Positions 40,110 to 49,582 of a DNA stretch of 64,000 bases are shown here, in pieces (positions within the stretch are counted from its first letter, which is position 1; every line of letters starts with the position of its first letter). Made by a program: the position numbers and the translations under genes. Under the pieces are notes generated by a model. That model had not been told where the DNA came from. It saw nothing but the letters and a program-made list of their open reading frames with translations, and searched no databases. This stretch comes from Comamonadaceae bacterium (lineage in GTDB: Bacteria > Pseudomonadota > Gammaproteobacteria > Burkholderiales > Rhodocyclaceae), in contig JANLJE010000005.1 in the NCBI GenBank assembly GCA_029255645.1, positions 42,737 to 106,736 on the forward strand, given 5' to 3'.

Positions 40110-41551
40110 GGGGTATTCCGTGCAGGTCCGGCATTCGTATCGACGGGCAGGGGGGTGTCCAGCAGCCGTTTATCCATCTGGCCCATGGCTTGGGCCAGGG
40201 AGGCCCGGGCGATGTGCCAGTCAAAGGCAGACTGAATCCGTTGCAGGCGGGCATTGGCCAGGGCGCTCTGGGCATTGAGCAGATCGAGGATATTGCCTAC
40301 CCCGGCCTTGTAGCGCCCCAGGGCCACCTGTTCCGAGGCCAGGGCGCTGGCCAGCAGGTCGGCGGTGGTACGCAGGGCATGGGTCGCCGTGATCAGGTTC
40401 TGGTAGGCCTGCCAGACATCCAGGGCGACCTGCTGGGCCAGTTGTTCCCGTTGGGCGGCGCTGGCCTCCAGGCGGGCTTCCGCCGCCCGGATCTGGTAAC
40501 TGTTGGCAAAGCCGGTGAAGAGGGGAATGTTCAGGGTCAGCCCCAGGCTGCCGGTCTGGCTGGAAACGCCATCCAGGGATTGATAGCTCGGGGTGATGCC
40601 CAGGCTCAGGGCGGGCATGCCTTCGGCCCGGACGGCGGCAATACTGGCCTGGGCCGCCTTGTAGCGGGCTTCGGCCGCCAGCAGGTCAGGGCGCCGGGCC
40701 TTGGCCATCGCCACCAGGGTTTCCAGGTTCTGCTCGAAACGCTGTTCCGGGAAGCGGGCTTCGATGGGCATCAGGCGCACCGGGGTGTATGCATCCCGGC
40801 CCATGACATTGGCCAGCACCCCTTGGGCATTTTTGAAGTTTCCCTCGGCCTTGATACGGTTCAGCATGGCTTGGGAATAGGCGGTCTGGGCCTGCAGTTT
40901 GTCAGCCGGGGTGGCGGCCCCCGCCAGGTAACGCGCCTCGGCCGCCTTGAAACTTTCCTGGGCGGCCTGCTCCGATTCCCGTGCGGCCTGGACAGCCGCT
41001 TCCGTGGCATGAACCTGATAAAAAGCCTGCAGGGCGCTGAGAAACACGTTCTGGCGGGTTGCATCCTGGGTCGCCAGGAGCGCCTCCAGCAGTTGCCGGC
41101 TGTTTTCCAGATTTGCGGCCCGGCCACCAAAGTCATACAGCAAATAAGACAGGGTCAGGCTGGCGGTGTTCTGCTCGGCATTCTGGTTATTGCCCTCCAT
41201 CTCGCTGTAGCGCCGGCCGATGCCAAGACTTGCATTGAGGCTCGGCAGATACGCCGCCTGGGCCACGCCGGCAAGGCTCGCCTGGGCCCGGGCATTGGCC
41301 CAGGCCTCGCGGGTTCTCGGATTATGGCAGAGGGCCTCATCCACCACCTGAGTCAGGGTCAGCAGGGTGTCGGCAGACGGGGGCTGGCAGGGGGCTGCCA
41401 TCGGCTCCTGACTGACAGGCCGTGGGACAAGAACCCGCCTGTCCATCTTGAACGGGTCCGGCGCCCCGTGGCCCGCCCCGCTCAGGAGCATCAGGCAGGC
41501 CAGGGTGACCGGGAAGCGGGGCAAGGAAATGTTCAGCACGGAGCCAGTCAT
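40106..41551 (-). CDS. TolC-family outer-membrane efflux protein
   Basis: The 481-residue protein has an N-terminal signal (about 1-30, ending GAGHG), then two tandem TolC repeats: LTLSYLLYDFGGRAANLENS and GLTLNIPLFTGFANSYQIRAAEA. It forms the outer-membrane trimeric channel for the MacAB-like pump. ATG 41551 is preferred over the GTG directly before it. It has no lipobox Cys, so it is not an OprM-type lipoprotein. Confidence 0.93.
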   Translation of the reverse strand: MTGSVLNISLPRFPVTLACLMLLSGAGHGAPDPFKMDRRVLVPRPVSQEPMAAPCQPPSADTLLTLTQVVDEALCHNPRTREAWANARAQASLAGVAQAAYLPSLNASLGIGRRYSEMEGNNQNAEQNTASLTLSYLLYDFGGRAANLENSRQLLEALLATQDATRQNVFLSALQAFYQVHATEAAVQAARESEQAAQESFKAAEARYLAGAATPADKLQAQTAYSQAMLNRIKAEGNFKNAQGVLANVMGRDAYTPVRLMPIEARFPEQRFEQNLETLVAMAKARRPDLLAAEARYKAAQASIAAVRAEGMPALSLGITPSYQSLDGVSSQTGSLGLTLNIPLFTGFANSYQIRAAEARLEASAAQREQLAQQVALDVWQAYQNLITATHALRTTADLLASALASEQVALGRYKAGVGNILDLLNAQSALANARLQRIQSAFDWHIARASLAQAMGQMDKRLLDTPLPVDTNAGPARNTP

Positions 41552-41625
41552 CACAGTGGAGGCAAGTGGCTGCGGAGTATAGCCAGCCGGGCGTCAGCAA
41601 TTTTCAGACTTTGTTACCGGATATT

Positions 41626-42303
41626 TCAGTCCGCCAGTTCGATCCGGCCATTGATACTGACCTGGACCTGGCTTTCTCCTGCTTCCATGGGCATCGGGGC
41701 CGCGGCTTCCACCATCATGGGGCCCGCCTTGCGGTACATGACCGGAGGGCGATAGTGAGCAGAGGTATTGATGCTCATCTGTTCGATCTTGTAGGGTTTG
41801 CCCAGGATCTGGCCGACCCGCGCGGCCCGGTCCTGGAACGCAGCAATGGCCGCCTTGACCGCCTGGTCTTCCGCCTGCTTCCGGGTTTCCGGGGCGGGCA
41901 TGAACTGGATGCTGGCGACCCCCAGACTCTCCTGAAGCTTGCCCACCAGTTCCGACAGGCTTTCCATATCCCGCGATTCCAGCACCAGTTCTGAACGCAT
42001 GCGCCAAGCCTCGATCTTGCCGCTCCTGCCATAGTTCGGGTAGGTGGAGGTGTTGCCGCTCTGGACTTTTACCTTGCCATGGCTTTTGGCGATCTGGCCG
42101 GCCTCTGCCATGAGGCCGTTGATCTGCCGTGCCAAGGCTTTGGGGTTGGGGCCGCTGGCTTCGGCAAAAACCGTGGCGCGGGCCAGATCATTGCTGGCCG
42201 GATAGCTGGCGTCCGCTGCGATATCCACCCGCGTCCCGGCCCAGCTTGCCGGACTGGGCAGGAGGAGGAATAACAGGGCAGGGAGGGCAAGCCTGGTTTT
42301 CAT
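41626..42303 (-). CDS. SIMPL (DUF541) domain periplasmic protein
   Basis: The 225-residue protein starts with a signal peptide (MKTRLALPALLFLLLPSPASWAG). The rest is a SIMPL/DUF541 domain (VFAEASGPNPKALARQIN, KPYKIEQMSINTS, SQVQVSINGRIEL). Family members are associated with signalling or oxidative stress; function is unclear. It lies 74 bp upstream of the tolC-like gene on the same strand and may be co-transcribed. The start MKTRL at 42303 is chosen for its signal peptide. Confidence 0.85.
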   Translation of the reverse strand: MKTRLALPALLFLLLPSPASWAGTRVDIAADASYPASNDLARATVFAEASGPNPKALARQINGLMAEAGQIAKSHGKVKVQSGNTSTYPNYGRSGKIEAWRMRSELVLESRDMESLSELVGKLQESLGVASIQFMPAPETRKQAEDQAVKAAIAAFQDRAARVGQILGKPYKIEQMSINTSAHYRPPVMYRKAGPMMVEAAAPMPMEAGESQVQVSINGRIELAD

Positions 42304-42475
42304 GACAGATCCTTTTTTGGGAATTGAAGAATAGATTGCTAGAATCCGGCCGGTTTCTCCGCTTTTATACCTCAAGCCAGGACCGGGCAGTCCGTGAAGT
42401 TGTTTTCAAACGCCTCCGGCCTGCACAACCCTTCATCATTTAGTGGCACGGCCGCACTCATCAAGGAGCAGTAAC

Positions 42476-42976
42476 ATGAATACCCAAGTCGTCAAGAATA
42501 CCGTCGTGACCCTGGACTACAACGTGACCGATCCCGATGGCACATTGGTGGACGAAGGCCGCGATGCCCTGGTGTATCTCCATGGCGGCTACGATGACAT
42601 CTTCCCAAAAATCGAAGAAGCCTTGCAAAGCAAGAGGGTAGGGGAGCGCGTCATCGTCAAGCTGCAACCTGATGAAGCCTTCGGCGATTACGATCCGGAA
42701 CTGGTCCAGGTCGAGCCGCGCAAGGATTTTCCCAAGGAACTGGAAGTCGGCATGCAGTTTGAAGGCGCCCCCCAGGGGTCTGATGAAGACGATTTCCTCA
42801 TCTACCGGGTGACCGATATTGCCGACGACAAGGTGGTACTGGATGGCAACCATCCCCTGGCCGGCATGGCCCTGGTGTTCACCTGCACCGTTACTGCTGT
42901 CCGTCCCGCCAGTGCCGAAGAAATCGCGCATGGTCATGTCCATGGCTCCGATGACGACGAGCCCACCCGCCACTGA
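42476..42976 (+). CDS. SlyD-like FKBP peptidyl-prolyl isomerase
   Basis: The 166-residue protein has an FKBP domain with a SlyD-type insert-in-flap (VGERVIVKLQPDEAFGDYDPELV) and a His-containing tail (HGHVHGSDDDEPTRH) that could bind nickel. SlyD proteins help fold proteins and deliver metal. aaggag lies 8 bases ahead of ATG 42476. truB follows 12 bp later. Confidence 0.93.
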   Translation: MNTQVVKNTVVTLDYNVTDPDGTLVDEGRDALVYLHGGYDDIFPKIEEALQSKRVGERVIVKLQPDEAFGDYDPELVQVEPRKDFPKELEVGMQFEGAPQGSDEDDFLIYRVTDIADDKVVLDGNHPLAGMALVFTCTVTAVRPASAEEIAHGHVHGSDDDEPTRH

Positions 42977-42988
42977 ACCCGGCCATTC

Positions 42989-43882
42989 ATGTCAGTCAAA
43001 CGCACCTGGAAACAGGTAGATGGCGTCCTTTTGCTGGACAAATCCGAAGGCATGACTTCCAACGCCGCCCTGCAGAAGGCGCGCCGGCTGTTCTCGGCCG
43101 CCAAGGGCGGGCATACCGGCACCCTCGACCCCATGGCGACCGGCCTCCTGCCTCTGTGTTTCGGCGAGGCCACCAAATTTTCCGCCGATCTGCTGGAGGC
43201 GGATAAAACCTACGAAGCCCGGGTGCTGCTGGGAAGCTGCACGGACACGGGCGACCGGGAAGGGCAGGTGATGCGCACGGCCCCGGTCAGCTGTACCGAG
43301 ACCGATGTCCTGGCCATGCTGCCCCGTTTCACCGGCACCATTTTGCAGGTGCCTCCGATGTATTCCGCCCTGAAGCGGGAGGGACGCCCCCTGCACGAAC
43401 TGGCCCGGCAGGGGGTGGAGGTGGAACGTCAGGCTCGTCCGGTCACCCTTCACGCCCTGGAACTGCTGGCCTGCGATCTGCCGTTGCTCCGTCTGCGCGT
43501 CCGTTGCAGCAAGGGTACCTATATCCGGGTGCTGGCCGAAGACCTGGGCCAGGCCCTGGGCTGTGGCGCCCATCTCGTTGCCCTGCGCCGCACCCAGGTC
43601 GGCCCTTTGCGTCTCGAGGGGGCTGTCACCCTGGCGGAACTGGAATCCCTGGAGGAAAACCAGCGCCTCTCCCGGCTCAGGCCGGTGGACAGTCTGCTAT
43701 CTACCTTGCCCGCCATACAGGTGGACCCGGCGGGCGAAGCCCGTTTCAGCCACGGCAATCCGGTTCAACCGCCCGCCGGCTTGCAGGGGGTGGCGCGGGT
43801 ATATGTCGAGCAACGATTGCTGGGAGTAGGGGAGGTCAAAGACGATGGCAAGCTCTGGCCGCGGCGCCTGATCGCCCAGTAG
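42989..43882 (+). CDS. truB: tRNA pseudouridine(55) synthase TruB
   Basis: TruB makes pseudouridine 55 in the T loop of tRNA. The 297-residue protein has the catalytic Asp in GHTGTLDPMATGLLPL, and GVLLLDKSEGMTSN and GTYIRVLAEDLG motifs. It is not with rbfA-infB here but behind a SlyD-like gene, so the usual nusA-infB-rbfA-truB cluster is split. Its stop codon lies inside the first unit of the tandem repeat that follows. Confidence 0.95.
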   Translation: MSVKRTWKQVDGVLLLDKSEGMTSNAALQKARRLFSAAKGGHTGTLDPMATGLLPLCFGEATKFSADLLEADKTYEARVLLGSCTDTGDREGQVMRTAPVSCTETDVLAMLPRFTGTILQVPPMYSALKREGRPLHELARQGVEVERQARPVTLHALELLACDLPLLRLRVRCSKGTYIRVLAEDLGQALGCGAHLVALRRTQVGPLRLEGAVTLAELESLEENQRLSRLRPVDSLLSTLPAIQVDPAGEARFSHGNPVQPPAGLQGVARVYVEQRLLGVGEVKDDGKLWPRRLIAQ

Positions 43883-43933
43883 TTTCCCCCCAGTAGTTTC
43901 CCCCCAGTAGTTTCCCCCCAGTGGTTTCCCCTT
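43878..43933. repeat. 14-bp tandem repeat, four copies, at the truB stop codon
   Basis: Units agtagtttcccccc start at 43878, 43892 and 43906; a fourth (43920) differs at three bases. The truB TAG (43880-43882) lies in the first copy. The 221-bp gap to the next gene contains a TATACT at 44031-44036 and nothing else convincing. Confidence 0.93.
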
Positions 43934-44103
43934 GTAGTTCCCGATTGGGCCGGCACCCCGCCCCCAGGTCGGGTAACTGAAGCTGCGCCAGGCGAAGCTG
44001 CAGGCCACCGCCAATTCGCCACCAATTCGGTATACTCCGGCCTTTGTATTTTGCCACCGGGAGCGGGCCTGGTTCGCTCCTCCGGATCACCCAGACTACT
44101 GCC

Positions 44104-45219
44104 ATGCCCCTGTTCGGACACAAACCCGTCTCGACCTCCGCCCGCATCGTGCCCACTGACACGGCGCCCTTGAGCAAGGATCAGAAGGCCTTCAACGGCC
44201 TGATCAAGAAAATCGGGGCGCGCCGGGCCCGTATGGGCGAGTGGGAAGACATCCTGCCGATCTTCCGGCAGAAATACGCCAGCGACTTCCTGCCGTTGCA
44301 GGAGCAGTGCCTGGATCTGCAATGGCAACTCGCCCGAGCCCTGGATGCGGCCCATGGCACGAAGGGCATCACGAAGGGCGAAAAGCGCAAACTGGCAGAG
44401 CTGATCGTGGAGTTGTCCGAAGCCGTGCTGGCGCACAAGGACCACGGTGAGCTCAAGGAACTGTTCAACAAGCACAGCCCGTCGGACTACGACGAAGATG
44501 AGGCGGCGCGCCTGGAAGGCATGAAAGCCATGCTGGAACTCACGCTGGGCATGGATCTGGGCGACGACGTGGACATGAATTCGCCAGAGGAGGTCTTGAA
44601 GCGGGTCGAAAGCCAGTTCCGGGCGCAGCAGGAGGCGCACGCCGAGGCGGAGTCAAGCCGCAAGAGATCCCGGCAAGAGGAAGCACGCGCGGCGCGCCAG
44701 GAGGCCGAGGAGAAGCAACAGAGCCAGTCCATCCGGGAGGTGTTCCGCAAGCTGGCCAGCGCGCTGCACCCGGACCGGGAGCCGGACCCGGCGGAGCAGG
44801 CGCGCAAGACGGTCCTGATGCAGCGGGCCAACGAGGCCTACGAGAAGGGCAACCTGCTGCAGCTGCTGGAACTGCAGCTCGAACTCGAGCACATCGACCA
44901 GGCCCACCTGGCCGCCATCCGTCCCGAGCGCCTCAAGCACTACATCAAGATCCTGAAGGGGCAACTGGAGGATCTGGACATGGAAATCCAGCACGTCGAA
45001 GAACAGCTCATAACCGAGTTTGGCCTGCCTCCCTTCAAGGCGCTTCACCCCAGTGACCTGATATCCATGCTGCTGCAGGACATATCCACCTGCCAGAGGC
45101 AGATCGCCGAACTCCAGCAGCAGATCGCGACTGCCGCAGACCCGAAACAGCTCAAGGCCTGGCTGAAGACCGTTTCCCCACACCACCCGCCCTATCCGGA
45201 CCTCGACCTACCGTTCTGA
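44104..45219 (+). CDS. J-domain (DnaJ-like) protein with long coiled coils
   Basis: The 371-residue charged, mostly helical protein has a short J-domain-like segment in the middle: FRKLASALHPDREPD with HPD at 222-224, then QRANEAYEKGNLLQLLEL. Coiled-coil regions flank it (about 165-210 and 285-350). There is no G/F or zinc-finger region, so it is not DnaJ itself, and would at most recruit DnaK to an unknown client. No partner gene is adjacent. Confidence 0.75.
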   Translation: MPLFGHKPVSTSARIVPTDTAPLSKDQKAFNGLIKKIGARRARMGEWEDILPIFRQKYASDFLPLQEQCLDLQWQLARALDAAHGTKGITKGEKRKLAELIVELSEAVLAHKDHGELKELFNKHSPSDYDEDEAARLEGMKAMLELTLGMDLGDDVDMNSPEEVLKRVESQFRAQQEAHAEAESSRKRSRQEEARAARQEAEEKQQSQSIREVFRKLASALHPDREPDPAEQARKTVLMQRANEAYEKGNLLQLLELQLELEHIDQAHLAAIRPERLKHYIKILKGQLEDLDMEIQHVEEQLITEFGLPPFKALHPSDLISMLLQDISTCQRQIAELQQQIATAADPKQLKAWLKTVSPHHPPYPDLDLPF

Positions 45220-45280
45220 CCCACTGCCCGTTTTTCAATCACCGGGGCAACCTCCACCCCGTGAAAAGGGATGACGGGAC

Positions 45281-45316
45281 TTGTTTCAAGCACAATACTT
45301 CGATTATTATTGAACC
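45281..45316 (+). promoter_or_regulatory. arsR promoter and ArsR-operator candidate
   Basis: TTGTTT (45281-45286) and TATTAT (45305-45310) have an 18-bp spacing. An imperfect palindrome ttcgat-tatt-attgaa (45299-45314) overlaps the -10, as expected of an ArsR binding site. There is no Shine-Dalgarno before ATG 45317, and transcription would start at about that ATG, so a leaderless message is possible. Confidence 0.45.
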
Positions 45317-45655
45317 ATGGAAACGAAAAATGCCCTGGCTGCCCTGGCGGCGCTGTCCCAGGAAACACGCCTGCAGGCCTTCCGCCTGCTGGTCCAGGCC
45401 GGGCCGGAGGGACTGTCCGTGGGGCGCATTGCCGCGCAGTTGGGCACCGAGGCCAATGGGCGCCTGAGCTTTCATCTCAAGGAACTGGTCCATGCCGGCC
45501 TGGTGCGGGCCACCCAGTCCGGCCGTTTCATTTTCTATTCGGCCAACTACCCGGTCATGAACGATCTGCTCGCCTACCTGACCGAGCATTGCTGCGCCGG
45601 AGAGTCCTGCGGCGAGGCAGTCCATGGCTGTACCAATTCGGAGAACCCGTCATGA
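45317..45655 (+). CDS. arsR: ArsR-family arsenite-responsive repressor
   Basis: The 112-residue winged-helix repressor has a recognition helix region (LSVGRIAAQLGTEANGRLSFHLKELVHAGLV). It lacks the classical CVC site in that helix. Instead Cys pairs lie at the C-terminus: C92, C93, C98 and C105, resembling the C-terminal As(III) site known from Acidithiobacillus ArsR (CC-x5-C). It presumably releases the operon on arsenite binding. It overlaps arsC by 4 bp. Confidence 0.93.
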   Translation: METKNALAALAALSQETRLQAFRLLVQAGPEGLSVGRIAAQLGTEANGRLSFHLKELVHAGLVRATQSGRFIFYSANYPVMNDLLAYLTEHCCAGESCGEAVHGCTNSENPS

Positions 45656-46155
45656 CCATCAACATCCTGGTGCTGTGCACCGGCAATTCTGCCCGCTCCC
45701 TCCTGGCTGAGGCCCTGTTCAACCACCTTGGCAATCAGGAAAACCCTGGTCGTATCCGCGCCTTTTCGGCCGGCAGCCAGCCCACCGGCAAGGTCAATCC
45801 GCTGGCACTGGAAACCCTGGAAAAGCACGGCGTCCCCCTGCCGGAGGCGCGCAGCAAGTCCTGGGATGAATTCGCCGCCCCCGGCGCGCCGGAAATCGAC
45901 TTCATCTTTACCGTCTGTGCCTCGGCCGCGGGCGAAGCCTGTCCGATCTGGCCCGGCCACCCGACCACCGCGCACTGGGGCATCGCCGATCCGGCCCATG
46001 TGGAATCCCTGGAAGCCCGGCGCACTGCCTTCGAGGCGGCCTACCGCAAACTACGCCAGCGCATCGAAGCCTTTGTCGCGTTGCCGCTGGAAACCATGAA
46101 CAGCGCCGAAGTGGCTGCCGCCGCCAGGCGGATTCATCAGGAAAGCGAAGCATGA
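45652..46155 (+). CDS. arsC: Arsenate reductase, low-molecular-weight phosphatase type
   Basis: The 167-residue protein has the CX5R loop (C9-TGNSA-R15) of the LMW-phosphatase fold, and resolving Cys C89 and C97 (TVCASAAGEACPIW). This is the thioredoxin-coupled ArsC class that reduces As(V) to As(III). It overlaps arsR and acr3 by 4 bp each, so arsenite is passed directly to the exporter gene product. Confidence 0.94.
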   Translation: MTINILVLCTGNSARSLLAEALFNHLGNQENPGRIRAFSAGSQPTGKVNPLALETLEKHGVPLPEARSKSWDEFAAPGAPEIDFIFTVCASAAGEACPIWPGHPTTAHWGIADPAHVESLEARRTAFEAAYRKLRQRIEAFVALPLETMNSAEVAAAARRIHQESEA

Positions 46156-47222
46156 GCGCCCTGTGCGGGGGGGGCGCCAAGCAGGCGGCGGGGGCTCCGA
46201 TGAGTTTCTTCGAGCGTTTTCTGAGTCTCTGGGTGCTGCTTTGCATCGTCGCCGGCATCCTGCTGGGTCAGTGCTTCCCGGCCATCTTCCAGGCACTGGG
46301 GAGGATGGAATATGCCCAGGTCAACATCCCGGTCGGTCTGCTGATCTGGGTGATGATCGTTCCAATGCTGATGAAGATCGACTTTGCCTCGATCCGTGAG
46401 GTAAAGAACCAGAGAGCCAGCATCGCCATCACGCTGTTCGTGAACTGGGCGATCAAGCCCTTCACCATGGCAGCGCTCGGCTGGCTGTTCATCCGTCACG
46501 TTTTTGCTCCCTGGCTGCCGGCCGGGCAGCTCGATAGCTATATCGCCGGCCTGATCCTGCTCGGTGCCGCGCCGTGCACCGCCATGGTCTTCGTCTGGAG
46601 CAACCTGTGCCGGGGTGATCCGATCTTCACCGTCTCGCAAGTGGCCTTGAACGACCTGGTGATGGTCTTCGCCTTTGCTCCCATCGTCGCCTTCCTGCTT
46701 GGCGTCTCGGCCATTCCGGTGCCGTGGGACACGCTGCTGCTATCGGTGGTGATGTACATCGTCATCCCGCTTAGCATCGCCCAGGGCTTGCGCAAGCATT
46801 TCTTGCGCGGTGGTGAAGAAGCGTTCCGGCAAGCCATCGAGCGCATCGCCCCATTCACCATGGTGGCCCTGCTGGTGACGCTGGTGCTGCTGTTTGCTTT
46901 CCAGGGCGAGGCCATTGTCCGGCAGCCGCTCATCATTGCCATGCTGGCCGTGCCGATCTTTCTCCAGGGCCTCTTGATTGCCGCCCTTGGCTACTGGCTC
47001 AACCGCAAATTCCGCGTCCGCCACGATGTGGCCGGGCCGTCGACGCTGATCGGCGTTTCCAACTTCTTCGAACTTGCGGTGGCGGTGGCCATTGTCCTGT
47101 ATGGTTTCGACTCCGGCGCCGCCCTGGCCACCGTAGTCGGCGTACTGATCGAGGTGCCAGTGATGCTGTGGCTGGTGAAAATGATCAATTCCAGCAAGGC
47201 CTGGTATGAAAAAGCCCTTTGA
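46152..47222 (+). CDS. acr3: ACR3-family arsenite efflux transporter
   Basis: The 356-residue protein has about ten membrane helices. The conserved Cys in [16 protein letters not shown] and the Glu in [14 protein letters not shown] are the ACR3 transport residues. It exports As(III), powered by proton motive force. The N-terminus [11 protein letters not shown] is unusual; an in-frame ATG at 46200 ([14 protein letters not shown]) would give a more normal start. Confidence 0.95.
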   Translation: MSALCGGGAKQAAGAPMSFFERFLSLWVLLCIVAGILLGQCFPAIFQALGRMEYAQVNIPVGLLIWVMIVPMLMKIDFASIREVKNQRASIAITLFVNWAIKPFTMAALGWLFIRHVFAPWLPAGQLDSYIAGLILLGAAPCTAMVFVWSNLCRGDPIFTVSQVALNDLVMVFAFAPIVAFLLGVSAIPVPWDTLLLSVVMYIVIPLSIAQGLRKHFLRGGEEAFRQAIERIAPFTMVALLVTLVLLFAFQGEAIVRQPLIIAMLAVPIFLQGLLIAALGYWLNRKFRVRHDVAGPSTLIGVSNFFELAVAVAIVLYGFDSGAALATVVGVLIEVPVMLWLVKMINSSKAWYEKAL

Positions 47223-47266
47223 CGGGAGACCGACCTGGATATTATTGCCCTTCGAAAGGAAACCGC

Positions 47267-49540
47267 ATGAGCCAAGATCCCGTCTGCGGCATGATCGTAA
47301 AGCCTGAATCGCCACACCAGAGCATCCTGGAGGGGGTTCCCTACCGGTTCTGCAGCGCCGGGTGCAAAACGAAATTCGACGCCGATCCGGCCCGTTATCT
47401 GGCAACTACCGAGACCTCGTCTGGAGCGCCGACGGCTGATCCGGGCGCCGAATACACCTGCCCGATGCACCCGGAAATCCGGCAGATCGGGCCGGGCAGC
47501 TGCCCAAAATGCGGCATGGCGCTCGAACCCCTGCTGCCCGGACTCGAACAGGAAGAAGACGACAGCGAATACAAGGATTTCCGTCGCCGTTTCTGGGGCA
47601 GCTTGCCATTGACCGTCATCGTCGTCGTACTGGCCATGGCCGGGCACGTCATTCCCGGATTGACGCCGGTGGTCCGGACCTGGAGCGAGATGCTGCTCAG
47701 CCTGCCCATCGTGCTCTGGGCCGGCGCCCCGTTTTTTGTCCGCGGCTGGCGGTCGATCATCCAGCGCAGTCCGAACATGTGGACCTTGATCAGTATCGGC
47801 ACCGGCGCGGCCTTCGTCTATAGCGTCGTCGCCGCGCTGGCACCGGAGCTTTTTCCGGCCTCCTTCATGGCCCATGGTCGTATCGGCGTCTATTTCGAGG
47901 CCGCTGCCGTCATCATCTCGCTGACCCTGCTCGGCCAGATGCTGGAATTGCGTGCCCGTTCGCAGACTTCGGCCGCGATCAAGTCGCTGCTTGGCCTGGC
48001 GCCCAAGACCGCGCGCCGGATTGCTCCGGACGGCACGGAGGAAGACGTGCCGCTCAATCAGGTTCACGTCGGTGATCTGCTGCGTGTTCGCCCCGGCGAG
48101 AAAGTCCCGGTCGACGGCGTCGTCGTCGAAGGTGTCAGTTCCATCGATGAATCGATGCTCACCGGGGAACCCCTGCCGGTGACCAAGCGAGTCGGTGATA
48201 AAGCGATCGGCGCAACCCTGAACACTTCCGGCAGCCTGGTCATCCGCTCGGAGAAGGTCGGCTCGCAGACCGTCCTTGCCCAGATCGTGCAGATGGTCGC
48301 CCAGGCCCAGCGCTCGAAGGCACCCATGCAGCGGATGGCCGACGTCGTGGCGGCGTATTTTGTAGTGGTCGTGATCGGGATCGCACTCAGCAGTTTCTTC
48401 GCCTGGGGCTTCTTTGGTGGCGAGCGCGGCTGGTTGCTCGGGCTGATCAATGGCGTCTCGGTGCTCATCATTGCCTGTCCTTGCGCGCTGGGTCTTGCCA
48501 CACCGATGTCGATCATGGTCGCGACGGGCCGTGGTGCCACCCAAGGCATCTTGTTCCGGGATGCGGCGGCCATCGAGCGGATGGGCAAGGTCGACACGCT
48601 GATTGTCGACAAAACGGGCACCCTGACCGAAGGGCGGTCGACTTTCGAGCAGGCCATCGCCGTTTCCGGCGTCACCGTGGATGAGGTGCTTCGTTTGGCC
48701 GCCAGCCTCGACCAGGGTAGCGAACATCCACTGGCCGATGCGATCGTCCGCGCCGCCCGGGAACAGGGCCTGGCGCTCGACAAGGTTGAGGATTTCGAGT
48801 CGGCCAGCGGCATCGGGGTGCACGGCAAGGTCGGCGGGCGCCGTCTGGCGCTCGGCAACGGGGCCTTGATGGCGCAAGAAGGCGTCGATACGGCCATCCT
48901 TGCCGAACAAGCCGAAAAGCTCCGGAAAGATGGCGCCAGCGTCATGCATCTCGCCGCCGATGGCCAATTGCTCGGCTTGCTTGCCGTTTCCGACCCGGTC
49001 AAGGCCAGTACGCCGGAGGCGCTGGAGAGTCTGCGGGCCGTCGGTCTGCGGGTCATCATGGCCACAGGCGACGGGCTGACCACGGCCAAAGCCGTCGGCG
49101 CGCGGTTAGGCATCGACGAGGTATATGGCGAAGTCAAGCCGGCCGGCAAACTGGCCCTGGTCGAACGCCTGCAGGGCGAAGGCCGGGTCGTCGCCATGGC
49201 CGGCGACGGCATCAACGATGCGCCGGCGCTGGCGCGCGCCGATGTCGGAGTGGCCATGGGCACCGGTACCGACGTGGCGATGAACAGTGCCCAGGTGACG
49301 CTGGTCAAGGGCGATCTGCGCGGCATTGCCCGGGCCCGCCTGTTGTCCGTCGCGACCGTCGGCAATATGCGGCAGAACCTCGTTTTCGCCTTTCTGTACA
49401 ACGCCTTGGGAATTCCCATCGCCGCTGGCGTCCTCTACCCGGCGTTCGGGCTGGTCCTCTCGCCGGTCATCGCGGCGGCCGCCATGAGTCTTTCATCGGT
49501 CAGCGTGGTCGGCAATGCCCTGCGTCTGCGGGGCGCCTGA
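47267..49540 (+). CDS. Copper-type P1B ATPase with YHS and heavy-metal-binding domains
   Basis: The 757-residue protein has a YHS domain (about 4-45, PVCGMIV, FCSAGCK), then a Cys/Met heavy-metal-binding motif (63-90, [18 protein letters not shown]), six to eight membrane helices with CPC (404-406), DKTGT with phosphorylated D448, TGEP and SEHPLA. This is the CopA/SilP-like layout, exporting Cu(I) or Ag(I). It follows acr3 by 44 bp with gaaagga ahead of ATG 47267, so it is probably co-transcribed with the arsenic genes. It has no classical ferredoxin-like HMA domain. Confidence 0.94.
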   Translation: MSQDPVCGMIVKPESPHQSILEGVPYRFCSAGCKTKFDADPARYLATTETSSGAPTADPGAEYTCPMHPEIRQIGPGSCPKCGMALEPLLPGLEQEEDDSEYKDFRRRFWGSLPLTVIVVVLAMAGHVIPGLTPVVRTWSEMLLSLPIVLWAGAPFFVRGWRSIIQRSPNMWTLISIGTGAAFVYSVVAALAPELFPASFMAHGRIGVYFEAAAVIISLTLLGQMLELRARSQTSAAIKSLLGLAPKTARRIAPDGTEEDVPLNQVHVGDLLRVRPGEKVPVDGVVVEGVSSIDESMLTGEPLPVTKRVGDKAIGATLNTSGSLVIRSEKVGSQTVLAQIVQMVAQAQRSKAPMQRMADVVAAYFVVVVIGIALSSFFAWGFFGGERGWLLGLINGVSVLIIACPCALGLATPMSIMVATGRGATQGILFRDAAAIERMGKVDTLIVDKTGTLTEGRSTFEQAIAVSGVTVDEVLRLAASLDQGSEHPLADAIVRAAREQGLALDKVEDFESASGIGVHGKVGGRRLALGNGALMAQEGVDTAILAEQAEKLRKDGASVMHLAADGQLLGLLAVSDPVKASTPEALESLRAVGLRVIMATGDGLTTAKAVGARLGIDEVYGEVKPAGKLALVERLQGEGRVVAMAGDGINDAPALARADVGVAMGTGTDVAMNSAQVTLVKGDLRGIARARLLSVATVGNMRQNLVFAFLYNALGIPIAAGVLYPAFGLVLSPVIAAAAMSLSSVSVVGNALRLRGA

Positions 49541-49582
49541 TCCGGAATGTTCAGGCGACTGATAGTGGGTTGGCGGACCTGG

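Noticed and set aside
46991-48967. Long minus-strand frame of 658 codons over acr3 and the P1B ATPase
   Set aside because: The plus-strand genes have clear motifs throughout (CPC, DKTGT). The minus-strand reading is rich in Gly/His/Gln as typical of antisense shadows.
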